Source: Amphibalanus amphitrite (taxonomy: Eukaryota > Arthropoda > Thecostraca > Balanomorpha > Balanidae). Taken from it: DNA of 64,000 nt. Shown here one piece after another: positions 51,007 through 60,903 of this stretch (its first letter is position 1; every line of letters begins with the position of its first letter). The DNA is taken from assembly GCF_019059575.1 (NCBI RefSeq), contig NW_024881782.1, forward strand, positions 261,001 to 325,000, written 5' to 3'. Under the pieces are notes generated by a model. It searched no databases. It had not been told where the DNA came from and saw only the letters and a program-made list of their open reading frames with translations. The position numbers were made by a program, and so were the translations under genes.

Positions 51007-52334
51007 CGGATCACCAGGTCACAGTCACGTTCACCAGCTAAAAACCACCAGTCAAAGTCCCACCCAGTCTACGGATCAGCGGCGAGAAAAGACCCTCCGG
51101 TCTAGCTGCTCACCACTCCGCCAAAATCACGGCGCAGCAGTGCAGTGTGGTCGGTAGCCGAGGTCCCAATCGGTGCGGTCGATAAGCCGCCCCCGTCGCC
51201 ACAACACGACCGGTGTGAGGCACGTGGCAATACGGAACGGTGCTGCGCGACGCACGGCACCGACGGTACCCCGGTCCTGACGTACCCCCCCCCCCCCTCC
51301 CCCTCCAGGTGGATGACGCAATTAGCCCCGGAAGTTCTTAAGGCGCAGTTGACTCTGCTTCTAGAATACGCCATTTGGATGACTAGTTTGCAATGAGGGA
51401 TGGAATTGAGCTCATAGGTATCGATGTTTTTCACATGGCCAACAAGTACGGATTCTGAAAATATGAAGGAGCTGAAAAAACTGCGCAACCATGAACCAAC
51501 GTAAGCAGGCGTCATATTCGAACAAAAGATGTTTCGCTACCTAATGTTTTTTGTCGACATATATTCAAGCTAGTCATTCGGCCAATGGCAGCGAAACCTA
51601 ACGTGCACAATTGCTGCTCTATTTTAGCTTGCTTTGGCCCAGAACCTTTGTCTGGCGTGCCATAAATATGGTACGGGTCTGCATTGACAAAGCAAAGCAT
51701 ATCAATCAACAATCGTCTGTCTGCTTTTCTTATTTCGCACCACCAAACATTCCTCAGTGTCGAGTTACGTCCACAAAGTAATGCTGCGGAGGTGCTGCAC
51801 AAAACACCTCTACTATTTTACACAAACTTTCCTGACAGCGCATGAGTCGACCTTGCAGACTTCGGTTGCGCCACAGACTGCGGCCTTCGTAAGCCGAGTC
51901 CAGCGTTTGAGGGCACTGGACTCTGCTAGGAGGGGAGGGTAGCTGGGAAGGGGCACACAATTATGGCATAAAAATATATTCTAGCGAAGCTGCAGTGGGT
52001 AGTGGGCTATCGAAAGGAAGCGAAACACGAACCACAGTTAATGAACGGGCTGAGAGCCAACAGCTGGACAGCGTGCACTAGACTGCATAGCTTCAATCTA
52101 AATCATGTGATTGGCGAAAAAAGCATTCGCAAATGTCAAATCAACCGTGATTTTTACATAAGCACAGAGCTTCCCCCAATGGATATTCCGGATCGATTCA
52201 TCCGGATTCTCCGGATGGATCGGGAGCTGGACTCGTCATCTAGATTCCCCCAACAATGCATAGTATTTAATCGATTATTGAATCGCATAAACGCAACTAG
52301 TTGAATGAATGCGATCGCCAAACACTCATGAAGA
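51007..52334. other. Intergenic DNA upstream of the Sel1-repeat gene
   Basis: It holds the presumed promoter of the minus-strand gene (no TATA box seen), a C homopolymer at about 51287-51298 and an imperfect hairpin at 52194-52222. No gene recognised. Confidence 0.5.
52194..52222. repeat. Imperfect hairpin
   Basis: CGATTCATCCGGA and TCCGGATGGATCG are inverted copies (12 of 13 bases pair) around a 3-nt loop. It lies about 110 nt before the retrotransposon frame. Confidence 0.6.
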
Positions 52335-53970
52335 ATGAAGATAGCAAACACAGCAAACAATCCTGCCAGAATTTCGAGATCATTGGTAGGGCCGCATATT
52401 CTGCATGTGATTAACAGCGCTATCTCTCGCTGTGAACTGCCGCCCGCCTGGCAAACCGCTACTGTTGTACCATTACATAAAGGCGGTGATGCGTGTGACC
52501 CTAGCAATTACAGACCTATCTCGATTCTACCTGTTGTTTCCAAGCTTTGCGAACGCGTTGTCTGCACACAACTCATGGACTACCTATTAAGTCATCACTT
52601 GCTGTGTCCACAGCAGTACGGTTTCCGGCCCGGCCTATCCACCGAGGCGGCCCTGCTCGACACTGTCACGTACCTCACAGACAACGTAGACGCCGGGCGT
52701 GTGACGTCACTAGTCACAGCCGACACTTCTAAAGCCTTCGACAGTGTCGAGCACGGCCGCCTCCTGGAGAAGCTGGGCTGGTACGGCATTGAGGAGCGCT
52801 GGTTTCGTGCGTGGCTCAGTGGCAGGACCCAGTCTGTTCGGGGTGGCCCCAGTGTTGAGAGCGTGTCACACGGAGTGGTCCAGGGTTCGATCCTGAGCCC
52901 GGTCCTATTTTTGGTATTTACCAACGACTTGCCACAACATGTACCTGCTGAGAAAATCGTTATGTATGCGGACGACGCCCAGTTCCTCCACTCTGACTTA
53001 CCGAACAACCTCTCTGACATGAAAATACGTTTGGAAACCAACATGTCTGCTGCTCTAAAATGGTTTACGCAGAACAGATTAAAAATCAACCCCTCTAAAA
53101 CTGAGATGATCATGGTAAAATCGCAACGATTGAAAACCGAAACTGGCTTCCATATCCATTTTGGAAACTCTCAAATTTTCCCGGTACAGTCGGTGAGGGT
53201 GCTGGGCGTCGCCGTGGACGACGCCATGACATGGGACAAACACATATCATACATTTTGCGCCGGTGCTATAGTGTACTGATCGGTCTGTCAAGGATTCGA
53301 CACCGCGTGCCGCGCGAGACCCGTAAGCTCCTGATTGAAGCGCTAGTCTTCCCGCTAATAACGTACTGCATGTCTGTATGGGGCGGTTGCACAGTCACAC
53401 AGCTCAGGAGACTGCAGAAATGCATAAACTTCTGTGTCAGAATCGTAACGAACCTCAGGCGTTGCGACCGTGTGACAGCGTCCCGCAAGGAACTGGGATG
53501 GCCTGCTGTACAGGAGCTACTGCGTGAGCATGATCTGCATGTTATGTTTAAACTGATGCATGACTCGCATGCCCCTGATTCGATCCGCAGCCGCATCGTC
53601 CACCGTACTGCGGTGTCGAGCCGCAGCACTAGGGCAACCAGTGACGGTCAGCTTCATGTCCCGCGCGTGCGAACTGAGCTTGCCCGGCGCTCATTCATCT
53701 GTCGCGCAACTCGTTCATGGAATGAGTTGCCTGCGCCTGTTCAAAGCTGCACCGGTCTGGCGGCGTTCCGTAAAAAGGTTAAGAAACGGCATGTTTAATC
53801 CGGCTGCGCTAGGTCAATGTGGTCAGTTAGTTTATCATGTGTGGTGTGTTTTAACCTCTATAAAATCTGTCCTGTATGTACAGGTATGAGTTTTGAACTA
53901 CTGAATGTATGACGTGGTTTACTGAAAACCCAATTTCTTGGATGTAACCGAAATATATGAGTATGAGTAT
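52335..53970 (+). mobile_element. 5'-truncated non-LTR retrotransposon
   Basis: A single open frame to TAA at 53798 encodes reverse transcriptase. Visible motifs are YRPISILPVVSKLCERVV, QQYGFRPGLSTEAALLDT, the palm motif ADTSKAFDSVEH, GVVQGSILSPVLF and the catalytic YADD at residues 211-214 of the frame (52965-52976). The C-terminal part (LRRLQKCINFCVRIV, ELGWPAVQELL, SFICRATRSWNELPAPVQ) is that of CR1/Daphne-like arthropod elements. The expected N-terminal endonuclease and the first RT motifs are absent, so this is a 5'-truncated insertion. After the stop a 170-nt 3' end finishes in GAGTAT repeats (about 53953-53972), a typical terminal microsatellite. Exact family assignment is uncertain. 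Confidence 0.88.
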
Positions 53971-55199
53971 GAGTATCATCGTGTTAGACCCAACCCATTT
54001 TGTCCATCGGAGAAGTATTTTCCTCTTTTCCTCTTGAGATCCGCCATATATCATTGTTCCAGGCCAGCTGTGACACAGCACTCTGAACTCCGTGTTCATA
54101 TTACAGCGGGTGCTGGACATTTCCTGGCCGTGCTATCGATTGGTATGGCCACCAGGTGTAGATTGCACAGGCCGGACGCAGTGCTCAGATAACGCTTAGA
54201 TCAGCAGTGCAGACTCGGCGGCCAGAACCCGAGATATGCATTAGGAATGCGCGGTATTTGAGCCGGCTAAATGACAACACCGCTTCTTCAAACTGCCAAC
54301 TGAAAAGAGATTACCATCTGAAGAAAATAGGCATCTGGGTAAAATTTCAGTTTGGGGAAAACCTGTTTCTAGCCAAGTGCCTATTTCTGGTGCAAGAGCC
54401 CTCATGTGTGTAAACTGTAAATACTTGTTGTAACAGATGGATATAATCTGTCTCGTTGTTTGATTAACAGGCACTTGTTGGCTTCAAGCTGTAACATTTC
54501 CAACAGGTCCAAAACTTCTGACACCAATCGTTAGCTGATGTGCGGAATTGGTGGCCGTGCGACGCTTATTTATGACATTGCCGCCATATTTTGATGGAAA
54601 CACAGCATTAAAATTTATGAGCTATCACATGTAAATAAGACTTGTAAGCTGTCACGTTGAAAAACTGACATGTAATATACCTACAGCTTTTTGTACATGC
54701 TGCAGCAAGCTCATCATCAGCATCTGCACTGCGTCGTGAAACTCAGTTTTGCAAAAAAAGCTTTTAGTTTTTTTTTTTTGGGGGGGGCGACATTTCAAAG
54801 TCTAATAATTATGTGCTGTTACAATATGCCTCTTGGACAAGAGCGTGTTTATTCATACACAAACAATAATTGCTCCAAACAACTCGCAAATCACTGCAAC
54901 CTAACTCTGAAACAATACCTTTCACAGCCAATCGCTTCCTGACCAAGGCTCACAATGCATGCCAATTAAACATACAGCTCGATTATTAAAAACCTGCCAA
55001 TCACTTGTTCGTATATAATCACCTGTTCGTATACGGTGGTTGCCACCCCCCCCCCCCCCCCCAGGTAGTCTTTCTGCTCTGCACTCAACATTTTTAGAGC
55101 TAGAAGGCTGATTTTTCGTATAGCTGCTCCTCTATTCTTTCTTGATGTCCACTGAAAATTTCAAGTTTCTGTGGTTTTTGGTTTCGGAGATATGACCTT
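53971..55199. other. Intergenic DNA, nothing recognised
   Basis: It contains T/G homopolymers at about 54769-54788 and a C homopolymer at about 55047-55063. No gene or named repeat. Confidence 0.5.
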
Positions 55200-55770
55200 G
55201 TTTTTCAGGTCATGTCATGACCCAAATGGCCAATTCTCAACATCTTGCGTTGGCTATGGGCCTTGTGAGCTTTTAACACCTTGATTTCGGCCTTTTATAC
55301 CAATCCTACCTCCCACCTATCATGAAACATGTTGTTCGACGATGTACAGAGGTCAAGGTCAGGGTCAAGGTCAACCTAGGTCATCTAAGATAATTGCGTT
55401 TTAGGCAAGCTGAATTTACTTTTTTTGAAATTTTTTGACTTCATTTTTGGTAAAAGCTTCTCAGATCATGATTTCATGTAATATGGACACATAAACAATC
55501 GGTGCACACATCAGTATACACACAGACACACACAGACATGCAAAAACATATTATTGACCTTGACCTGACTTGACCTGAGATGACCTCAGCAGCAAAAACC
55601 TGGTCGGGTAGTGTGACAAAGAGGTTCTACCTGGCTTGGCACCAGAAAACGGCATCGTCATCGGTATATGACAAGCAGCGCGCTTGATATCCAACGGTGA
55701 CCTAAAACAGAAACATTTTTTAGTTTGACCTGACCTGGAAGGTCAATGACTGACCTGAGAAGGTAAAACT
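55200..55770. promoter_or_regulatory. Cluster of AGGTCA half-sites
   Basis: Many AGGTCA/TGACCT hexamers lie within 570 nt, several in tight direct repeats. They include exact TCAAGGTCA at 55353-55361 and 55365-55373 and its complement at 55555-55563, matching the extended half-site bound by FTZ-F1/ERR-type nuclear receptors. It lies about 0.6-1.1 kb upstream of the first secreted-protein gene. Alternatively the block is a dispersed repeat that carries these motifs. Confidence 0.4.
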
Positions 55771-56355
55771 GGGTATCATTGGATTCGTCTCTTCCAAAAG
55801 AATCTTTTTGGTCTTTACCGCTAAGCTCTATCTCCAACAGGAACGAAATGGCGCGGGGACGCCGCCATTTTGTTTTCACAAAAAAATAGGACTCCGAAAA
55901 TGAAGCAGGCTTGATATAGAGCGTTTCTTAGGTCATAAAGGACTGAGCTTATTCTTTCAATACGCTTTGTTCGGAGGCCGTGTTTATTGTGTACTCACAG
56001 GATTTCAAACGATTATTTCTAGGAGTTAGTAAACTGAGTTGCAGCCGGTCACAACGCTCTGTGAAATATTTCGACCCATGTAAGCTTATGCAATATGCAT
56101 AACATGGCATATGCATAAATTACGTTAGTTAGGCCAACTTCCAGCTTTCTCTTTCAGTCTCCTTCCAAAACAATGGCCCATGACATCACCATTTTTGCAC
56201 CAAATACGCATGAGCCATTTGTATGCCTTTGTGTTGTGGCGCGTACAAGTTACAGTGCAGAGCTACAAGCCCTCTAGGTGCAGACACTGCCATGTAGCTC
56301 CCACCAACAGGCCGTGGCCGTGAGAAATCGATTTACAGACCTCTGCTGAAGGCGA
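55771..56355. other. Upstream region of secreted-protein gene 1
   Basis: No coding sequence. It contains repeated ATGCAT/ATATGCATAA sequences around 56090-56120. It leads to the TATA box of the next gene. Confidence 0.5.
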
Positions 56356-56363
56356 TATATAAA
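56356..56363 (+). promoter_or_regulatory. TATA box of secreted-protein gene 1
   Basis: TATATAAA, with initiator-like CA sequences about 27-38 nt downstream (56383-56394). The implied 5' UTR is about 95-105 nt to the ATG at 56487. Confidence 0.65.
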
Positions 56364-56486
56364 CAGGGACCGTTTTCGATACAGTAATTGTTCAGCAGGG
56401 CTTCGTCCAGAGAGTGGCGGAGCTCCAAACTATTGGAAAACCCCGGCTAGCGCTAGCATATTTGGCAAACAAACCTCGCAACCAGC

Positions 56487-57391
56487 ATGCGTTTCACATT
56501 TTCGGTAAGTCTTTCCTAGTCCTAAATTAAAAATGTTTTAACTGATTAAATAAGTCAATTTTTCGAGATAAATCATAAGATTAATTGTAAAGTCACCAAT
56601 TCAGGTATATTCAAGTGCGGCTCTTGGTTATAAACTGCTGTCAACGATCTTTTACTAACCGATAACCATGGTGGTTATCAACTGCTGTTAACAACTTTTT
56701 AATAACCGATAACCAGTGGTTATCAACTGCAGTCAACAGCTCTTTATGCATTAACAGATGATCAATGGTAAACAACTGCTGTTAACAACACTTAATTAGA
56801 CGTTATTAATTAGACGTTAGTTAATAGTTATCAGTTGACCAAGGATCGTCCTCGAATACAGCCGAATTAGTAACTTTGTTACTTATCTTTGGATCTATTT
56901 GAGGATGAGGTCAATTGAAATATGGTGATATTCAGAATGATATGCAAAAGAGGGAATATTGAACTTTTAAACTTTAAAGTCAATAAAAGTATATGCAAGC
57001 ACCAGCATTTATGTCCATAGACAATTAAAACTTATGTCAGCATTGGATAGATAAATTACCGTTTTGCATAAATCGCCATATTATCACTATGCACAAGAAT
57101 GCATCCTTGCAGACGGTAAGGTTGCCTTGTGAATGCACAGCTCACACTGCCCTCTGTTTTCAGCTACTGCTGACCGTCCTGGTGCTGGCTGCGGCCGTTT
57201 TCGCTGACGGGTTTTTCGACGATGACGGCCCATTCGGTGACGACGGCTTCTTCGATGACGACTTCTTTGGCGACGACGACGGGCTGAGATTCCGACGATT
57301 CGGTCTGTTCAGACCGAGATTCTTCGGTTTCGGTCGTCCTTACATTTTCGGAGCCCGACCGTTCTTCGGCCACTGCGGCTTCTTCTGCTGA
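56487..57391 (+). CDS. Small secreted Asp/Phe-rich protein (gene 1 of tandem pair)
   Basis: Exon 1 (56487-56504) is six codons, MRFTFS, ending at GTAAGT in phase 0. Exon 2 (57164-57391) follows CTGTTTTCAG. The spliced protein has 81 residues: a signal peptide of about 20 (MRFTFSLLLTVLVLAAAVFA), an acidic block DGFFDDDGPFGDDGFFDDD and FFGDDDG, then a basic aromatic block (LRFRRFGLFRPRFFGFGRP) and a tail with the only two mature cysteines, HCGFFC. It should be extracellular. The alternating acidic and basic/aromatic blocks suggest a matrix or cuticle component; no catalytic motif exists. A TATA box lies upstream and AATAAA downstream. The next gene has the same exon design and D-D-D/F composition, so the two are paralogues. 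I know no named family. Confidence 0.85.
56626..56795. repeat. Tandem repeat, about 47-nt period, in intron of gene 1
   Basis: Units begin near 56626, 56673, 56718 and 56767 with GGTTATCAACTGCTGTTAAC-like sequence and include AACCGATAACCA. About 3.5 diverged copies. Confidence 0.8.
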
Positions 57392-57649
57392 ATGAGGGAG
57401 TACCGAAAGCAAGGACTTTGAAACATGAATGAGAGGCGGATGCCCAAGCCGACGACAGAGTTACTTGCATGTGTTGATCGTGCCGCCGTTTACAACATAT
57501 GGGCAGTGCAAATGGCCGCGATATTCGTAAACCAGCCGAATGCACCATGCATGTTTTAGAAATGCGTTTTTAGTAACATGCGTCAGTTATTGTGGCTCGA
57601 AAACACTGTTTCGTTACGTCAATGTCATTGCTTGCGCTGGTTTCATGCA

Positions 57650-57655
57650 ATAAAA
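57650..57655 (+). terminator. Polyadenylation signal of secreted-protein gene 1
   Basis: AATAAA about 260 nt after the TGA at 57391, in ATGCAATAAAAGACGTT. Confidence 0.7.
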
Positions 57656-58132
57656 GACGTTACCTAACCTAAATGTGAAATATCTCGGATAAATAAATGT
57701 CGTTCACTAACTGAAAGATTATTTTCAAATTACGGTATTCCGATATCACGACGAGATAAACTAGCGTCCACCCGGCGAGTAAACGGTTCAATGACCTCGC
57801 ACCACACATAACCATTACATGGTTCCACTGCCGTAGCTGAACATACAACACCTCACAGCTCACACTGCAGACTCTCACACGGAAGTACGTACACCTTCTC
57901 ACCCACACCATGCGTGTTTCCGCTTCCCGAGTATCACCAACAGCTGGTCTGGTTCACGCCAGGCCAATGTCCGCTGCACGAGCTCCAGAGCTCGCGGCCA
58001 GCTGGGCGTGGCCCCAGCACCCCATGTCCACTGCAGACGCCGGCTTATCCGGCGGGCAGACGGCGGAATTTGTCCGCGTTTCGGCGCGGCGCGGGGATTT
58101 TTGCCCGTCTGTCACGCAGTGCTCGGGTGTGG
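57656..58132. other. Spacer between the tandem secreted-protein genes
   Basis: AT-rich first half, GC-rich second half (57900-58130). The overlapping frames in the GC-rich half are compositional. It serves as the promoter-proximal region of gene 2. Confidence 0.55.
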
Positions 58133-58166
58133 TATAAAGCCTGGCGGAGATGTGGAGCAGTCAGAC
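58133..58166 (+). promoter_or_regulatory. Core promoter of secreted-protein gene 2
   Basis: TATAAA at 58133-58138 and an arthropod-type initiator TCAGAC at 58161-58166, with the initiator A 30 nt from the TATA box. The implied 5' UTR is 69 nt. Confidence 0.8.
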
Positions 58167-58231
58167 CCGAGGGCGCCCTCTGAGACCAGTACAGCCCTCT
58201 CGACCCGCCCGCCGCCGCCGGGCCCGCAGCC

Positions 58232-59863
58232 ATGAAGGCCGTCTTTGCAGTAAGTCCTGGTTCACTGAAAACTACTTAATATGAGCACTTCAAATAATCA
58301 TAAATTGCGTCGTGCCATTCTTCTAATAAAAAATAAGGCCTGTGAGCTGTATATCAAATGTTTGCGGACAAAATACAGCTTGAGGCTGTCCTGGTTTAGC
58401 TAATTTTTGACATTTTTAAGGAGGAGGAATTTGAGTAGATAACGACACAAACTAACTTTTCAATGTAGCCAAGCTCATCTGATGCTGTGCAGCTGTTGAA
58501 AGTAAACAAAAATTTGCTTGGAATAAAAAACTGCTCACGCCTCACAAAACCATTCATTTCAACTGTATATGTTTTTCGTCTTCTAATGGTGCCATAATGG
58601 TAAAAGAGAGGTCGTGAAAGTTTAATGGGATTATGTTTTCATGAGATGACTTTTGTTCTGCTTTACTTTTATCAATTTCTGGCTGTTCCGTGGTTCAACT
58701 AACTGGAAAATGTGCAAATACAGTGTTTCAGGCTAATTGAAATTATGTGAGTTTAAATTAATCGGCTTAAAATATAAGCTTTGGATTTGATTTCGTAAAC
58801 CATTGTGAAAAAAAAATTGAAGAAACGATAACTATAAATGATAACTGACCCCTCATCCAAGCTGGCCAATACCGGTTGGAATGGCTCGATTTCGAAGGGA
58901 ACTGACGCCGTGTCGTCTGTTCTTTTGCAGCTGCTCCTGCTGGCGGTGCTGGTCGCCCAGGGCTCTGCCCAGTTCGGATTCGACGACGACCTCTTCGGTG
59001 ACGATTTATTCGATGATGATTTATTCGATGATGACCTCTTCGACGATGACATCTTCGATGATGACATCTTCGACGATGACCTCTTCGATGATGATTTATT
59101 CGATGATGATTTATTCGATGATGATTTATTCGATGACGACAGTTTCGGCTTTGACGGCTGGCTGGGCCTGCTGAGAGGTCGCGGTCGCTTTGGAGGAAGG
59201 TACTTCTTCTCCCACTACTACCGGATGCTGCGGCTGCTCAAATATTTCCGCATCTTCGGACACTTCGGTAGACCCTACTACGGCCGTGGATTCGGTATCG
59301 GGGGCCGGCTCGGAGGACTGTTTGGAGGAATCGGAGGACGTTTCGGAGGACGGTTCGGAGGACGGTTCGGAGGCAAGTTCGGCGGAATCAGAGGAATTGG
59401 CGGACTCCGCGGAATTGGCGGGATCCGCGGAGTTGGCGCGCTCCGCGGAGTTGGCGGGCTCGGTGCGATCAGCGGATACGGAGGTCAGTTCGGAGGTCAC
59501 CGAGGTATTGGTCTCAGCGGTCTCCTGAGCGGAGGAAAGCTCGGAGGAGTCGGCGCTCTGGGCGGCGGCAGCCTCATTGGCGGCGGCGCCCTGGGCGGTG
59601 CCGGGTTCGTGGGAGGTCAGAGCTTCACCTCGTCAGGATTCAACAGCTACTACCCTCCGTACGGGTACAACTATAGGTACCCCCACTACTACCGACAGCC
59701 CTATTACAACCAGTACCGGCAGCCGTACTACAGCCACTACAACTACTACCGGCCCAACTATGGGTACAGCCACTACTATAACCCATACAACCAGTACTAC
59801 TACGGAGGTCTCGGCCAGGCCAGATCTGGGGTCTCGGCTGGAACTTCTAGCTATGGAAAGTAG
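58232..59863 (+). CDS. Secreted Asp-repeat / Gly-rich / Tyr-rich structural protein (gene 2)
   Basis: Exon 1 (58232-58249) is MKAVFA, six codons ending at GTAAGT in phase 0. Exon 2 (58931-59863) follows TCTTTTGCAG. The 316-residue protein has a signal peptide (MKAVFALLLLAVLVAQGSA), then 11 tandem F-D-D-D-L/I pentapeptides (58979-59143), an Arg/Tyr/Phe segment (RYFFSHYYRMLRLLKYFRIF), a long Gly-rich block with GGRFGG and RGIGG motifs, a hydrophobic Gly/Ser/Leu stretch, and a tail with about 24 Tyr in 55 residues (RQPYYNQYRQPYYSHYNYY). It has no mature cysteine and no enzyme motif. The strong charge separation and Gly/Tyr content resemble cuticle, shell-matrix, silk or adhesive proteins; Asp repeats often bind calcium. 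It is a paralogue of the gene 0.8 kb upstream by exon design and acidic block. Role inferred only. Confidence 0.9.
58250..58930 (+). other. Intron of secreted-protein gene 2
   Basis: 681 nt, AT-rich, GTAAGT to TTTTGCAG. An in-frame ATG at 58838 opens a continuous frame into exon 2, but it lacks a signal peptide at its start. The spliced form is preferred. Confidence 0.8.
58979..59143 (+). repeat. Coding 15-bp tandem repeat (11 units)
   Basis: Eleven 15-nt units encode F-[D/G]-D-D-[L/I/S]. Four units (3, 8, 9, 10) are identical at the DNA level (TTCGATGATGATTTA) while others use GAC codons, a pattern of recent local duplication within a coding minisatellite. Confidence 0.95.
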
Positions 59864-60105
59864 GCACCGCTAACTGTCGCTAATATTGAGATCAGGGCGG
59901 TTTGTGTCACTGCAGCTATACGACCTGAAATCGCTCACACAGTTTCATTTATTAAGGGCTAATACTTCGTGTTCTTTGGGCAGTAAATTGGAGCTGGACT
60001 TTGCGTTTGGAAAAGCCACGAGATGTGTACTATGTACTGGCTCCACTTCCAGAGCAAGGCAACACGTTTCAGGAAATACAGAGTGTCTTGATGAATAATT
60101 AAAAC
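59864..60105 (+). terminator. 3' UTR and poly(A) signal of secreted-protein gene 2
   Basis: ATTAAA at about 60098-60103, about 235 nt after the TAG stop, in AATAATTAAAACTTGG. No better hexamer occurs nearby. Confidence 0.5.
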
Positions 60106-60819
60106 TTGGTGAATAGGCTCAGTATCACGCTTGTGGCAATACAAATCTGCGCTTGGATTTCTGTAAGGTCAGGTAAAGGTTTTCGCAATTGGCCTCTATC
60201 CAACTTCTTATTTGTATGTTCTGTGTATGTAACCTATCTTTAATTATGTCTGTGATCTTGGCATGACAATATACATTGCATGGCATATTGTTTGATCTTT
60301 CCTGTCCAATATCAATATTAATGAGGTTAACTGCATAGCACTGGCAGATACAGGGGGCAGAATGGAGCATTCTCGATTTTTCACAAGAAACACGTAAAAT
60401 GCGGGAAATATTTCAGTGCCTCGTTTTGATCAATTGTAGGTACTCCCACTTATAAAATATCATGGCCCTGACCCAAAGACCTTTCACCTGTGACCTCTTT
60501 CTTCAAGTTATATGTCAGAAAGATCATTCGACATATGTCGGCCAGAGGCGGCGGAAGGTAATTTGTATATATGTATGTATTACGTCAACAGACACTCCAC
60601 ACATGGTTGTGGAATGTGGCTATTCTGTGCCTTAAGTAAGAAAGATAAAACAAAATGTCAATGAAGTGTGAGGGATGACAGGCAGCAAACAATGATGTAC
60701 ACAGCACACACACACGCAAACGCACACACACACTCAGACATGCACGGGCGTAAAAACTACCGTATTACCAGCGACTTGGCAGCGCGCCTAAAAGCAGACG
60801 GGCCCAGAGCTCGGGTCTA

Positions 60820-60903
60820 GATTGATAGGCGGTTGAGAAGCGTCACAGCTCGGTAACTAAAAGATCGCTGTCCGGTCACGGTTCGGAAAGCCGGCGGCCG
60901 AAG
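60820..60903 (-). pseudogene. Non-LTR reverse-transcriptase C-terminal remnant
   Basis: On the minus strand the frame reads GRLRPPAFRTVTGQRSFSYR then AVTLLNRL. This is the motif near the end of CR1/L2-like reverse-transcriptase proteins, equivalent to the LHVPRVRTELARRSFICRAT region of the element at 52335-53970 but from a different lineage. Only about 28 residues survive and the rest is unrecognisable. Confidence 0.45.

Noticed and set aside
52002-52304. 100-residue frame before the reverse transcriptase
   Set aside because: It shows no endonuclease or RT motif and does not join the RT frame.
59126-59500. Glu/Ser/Ala-rich minus-strand frame opposite secreted gene 2
   Set aside because: It is the antisense reading of the GGA/TTC repeats of the real gene. 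A similar antisense frame at 57164-57412 is rejected for the same reason.
59190-59528. Ser/Glu-rich plus-strand frame inside gene 2
   Set aside because: It is an out-of-register reading of the Gly-rich repeat and has no signal peptide or splice support.
58838-59863. Unspliced start for secreted gene 2 at ATG 58838
   Set aside because: It would place 31 extra residues before the hydrophobic core and lose the signal peptide. The TATA/initiator, the six-codon exon and the acceptor at 58930 support the spliced form, and gene 1 has the same design.
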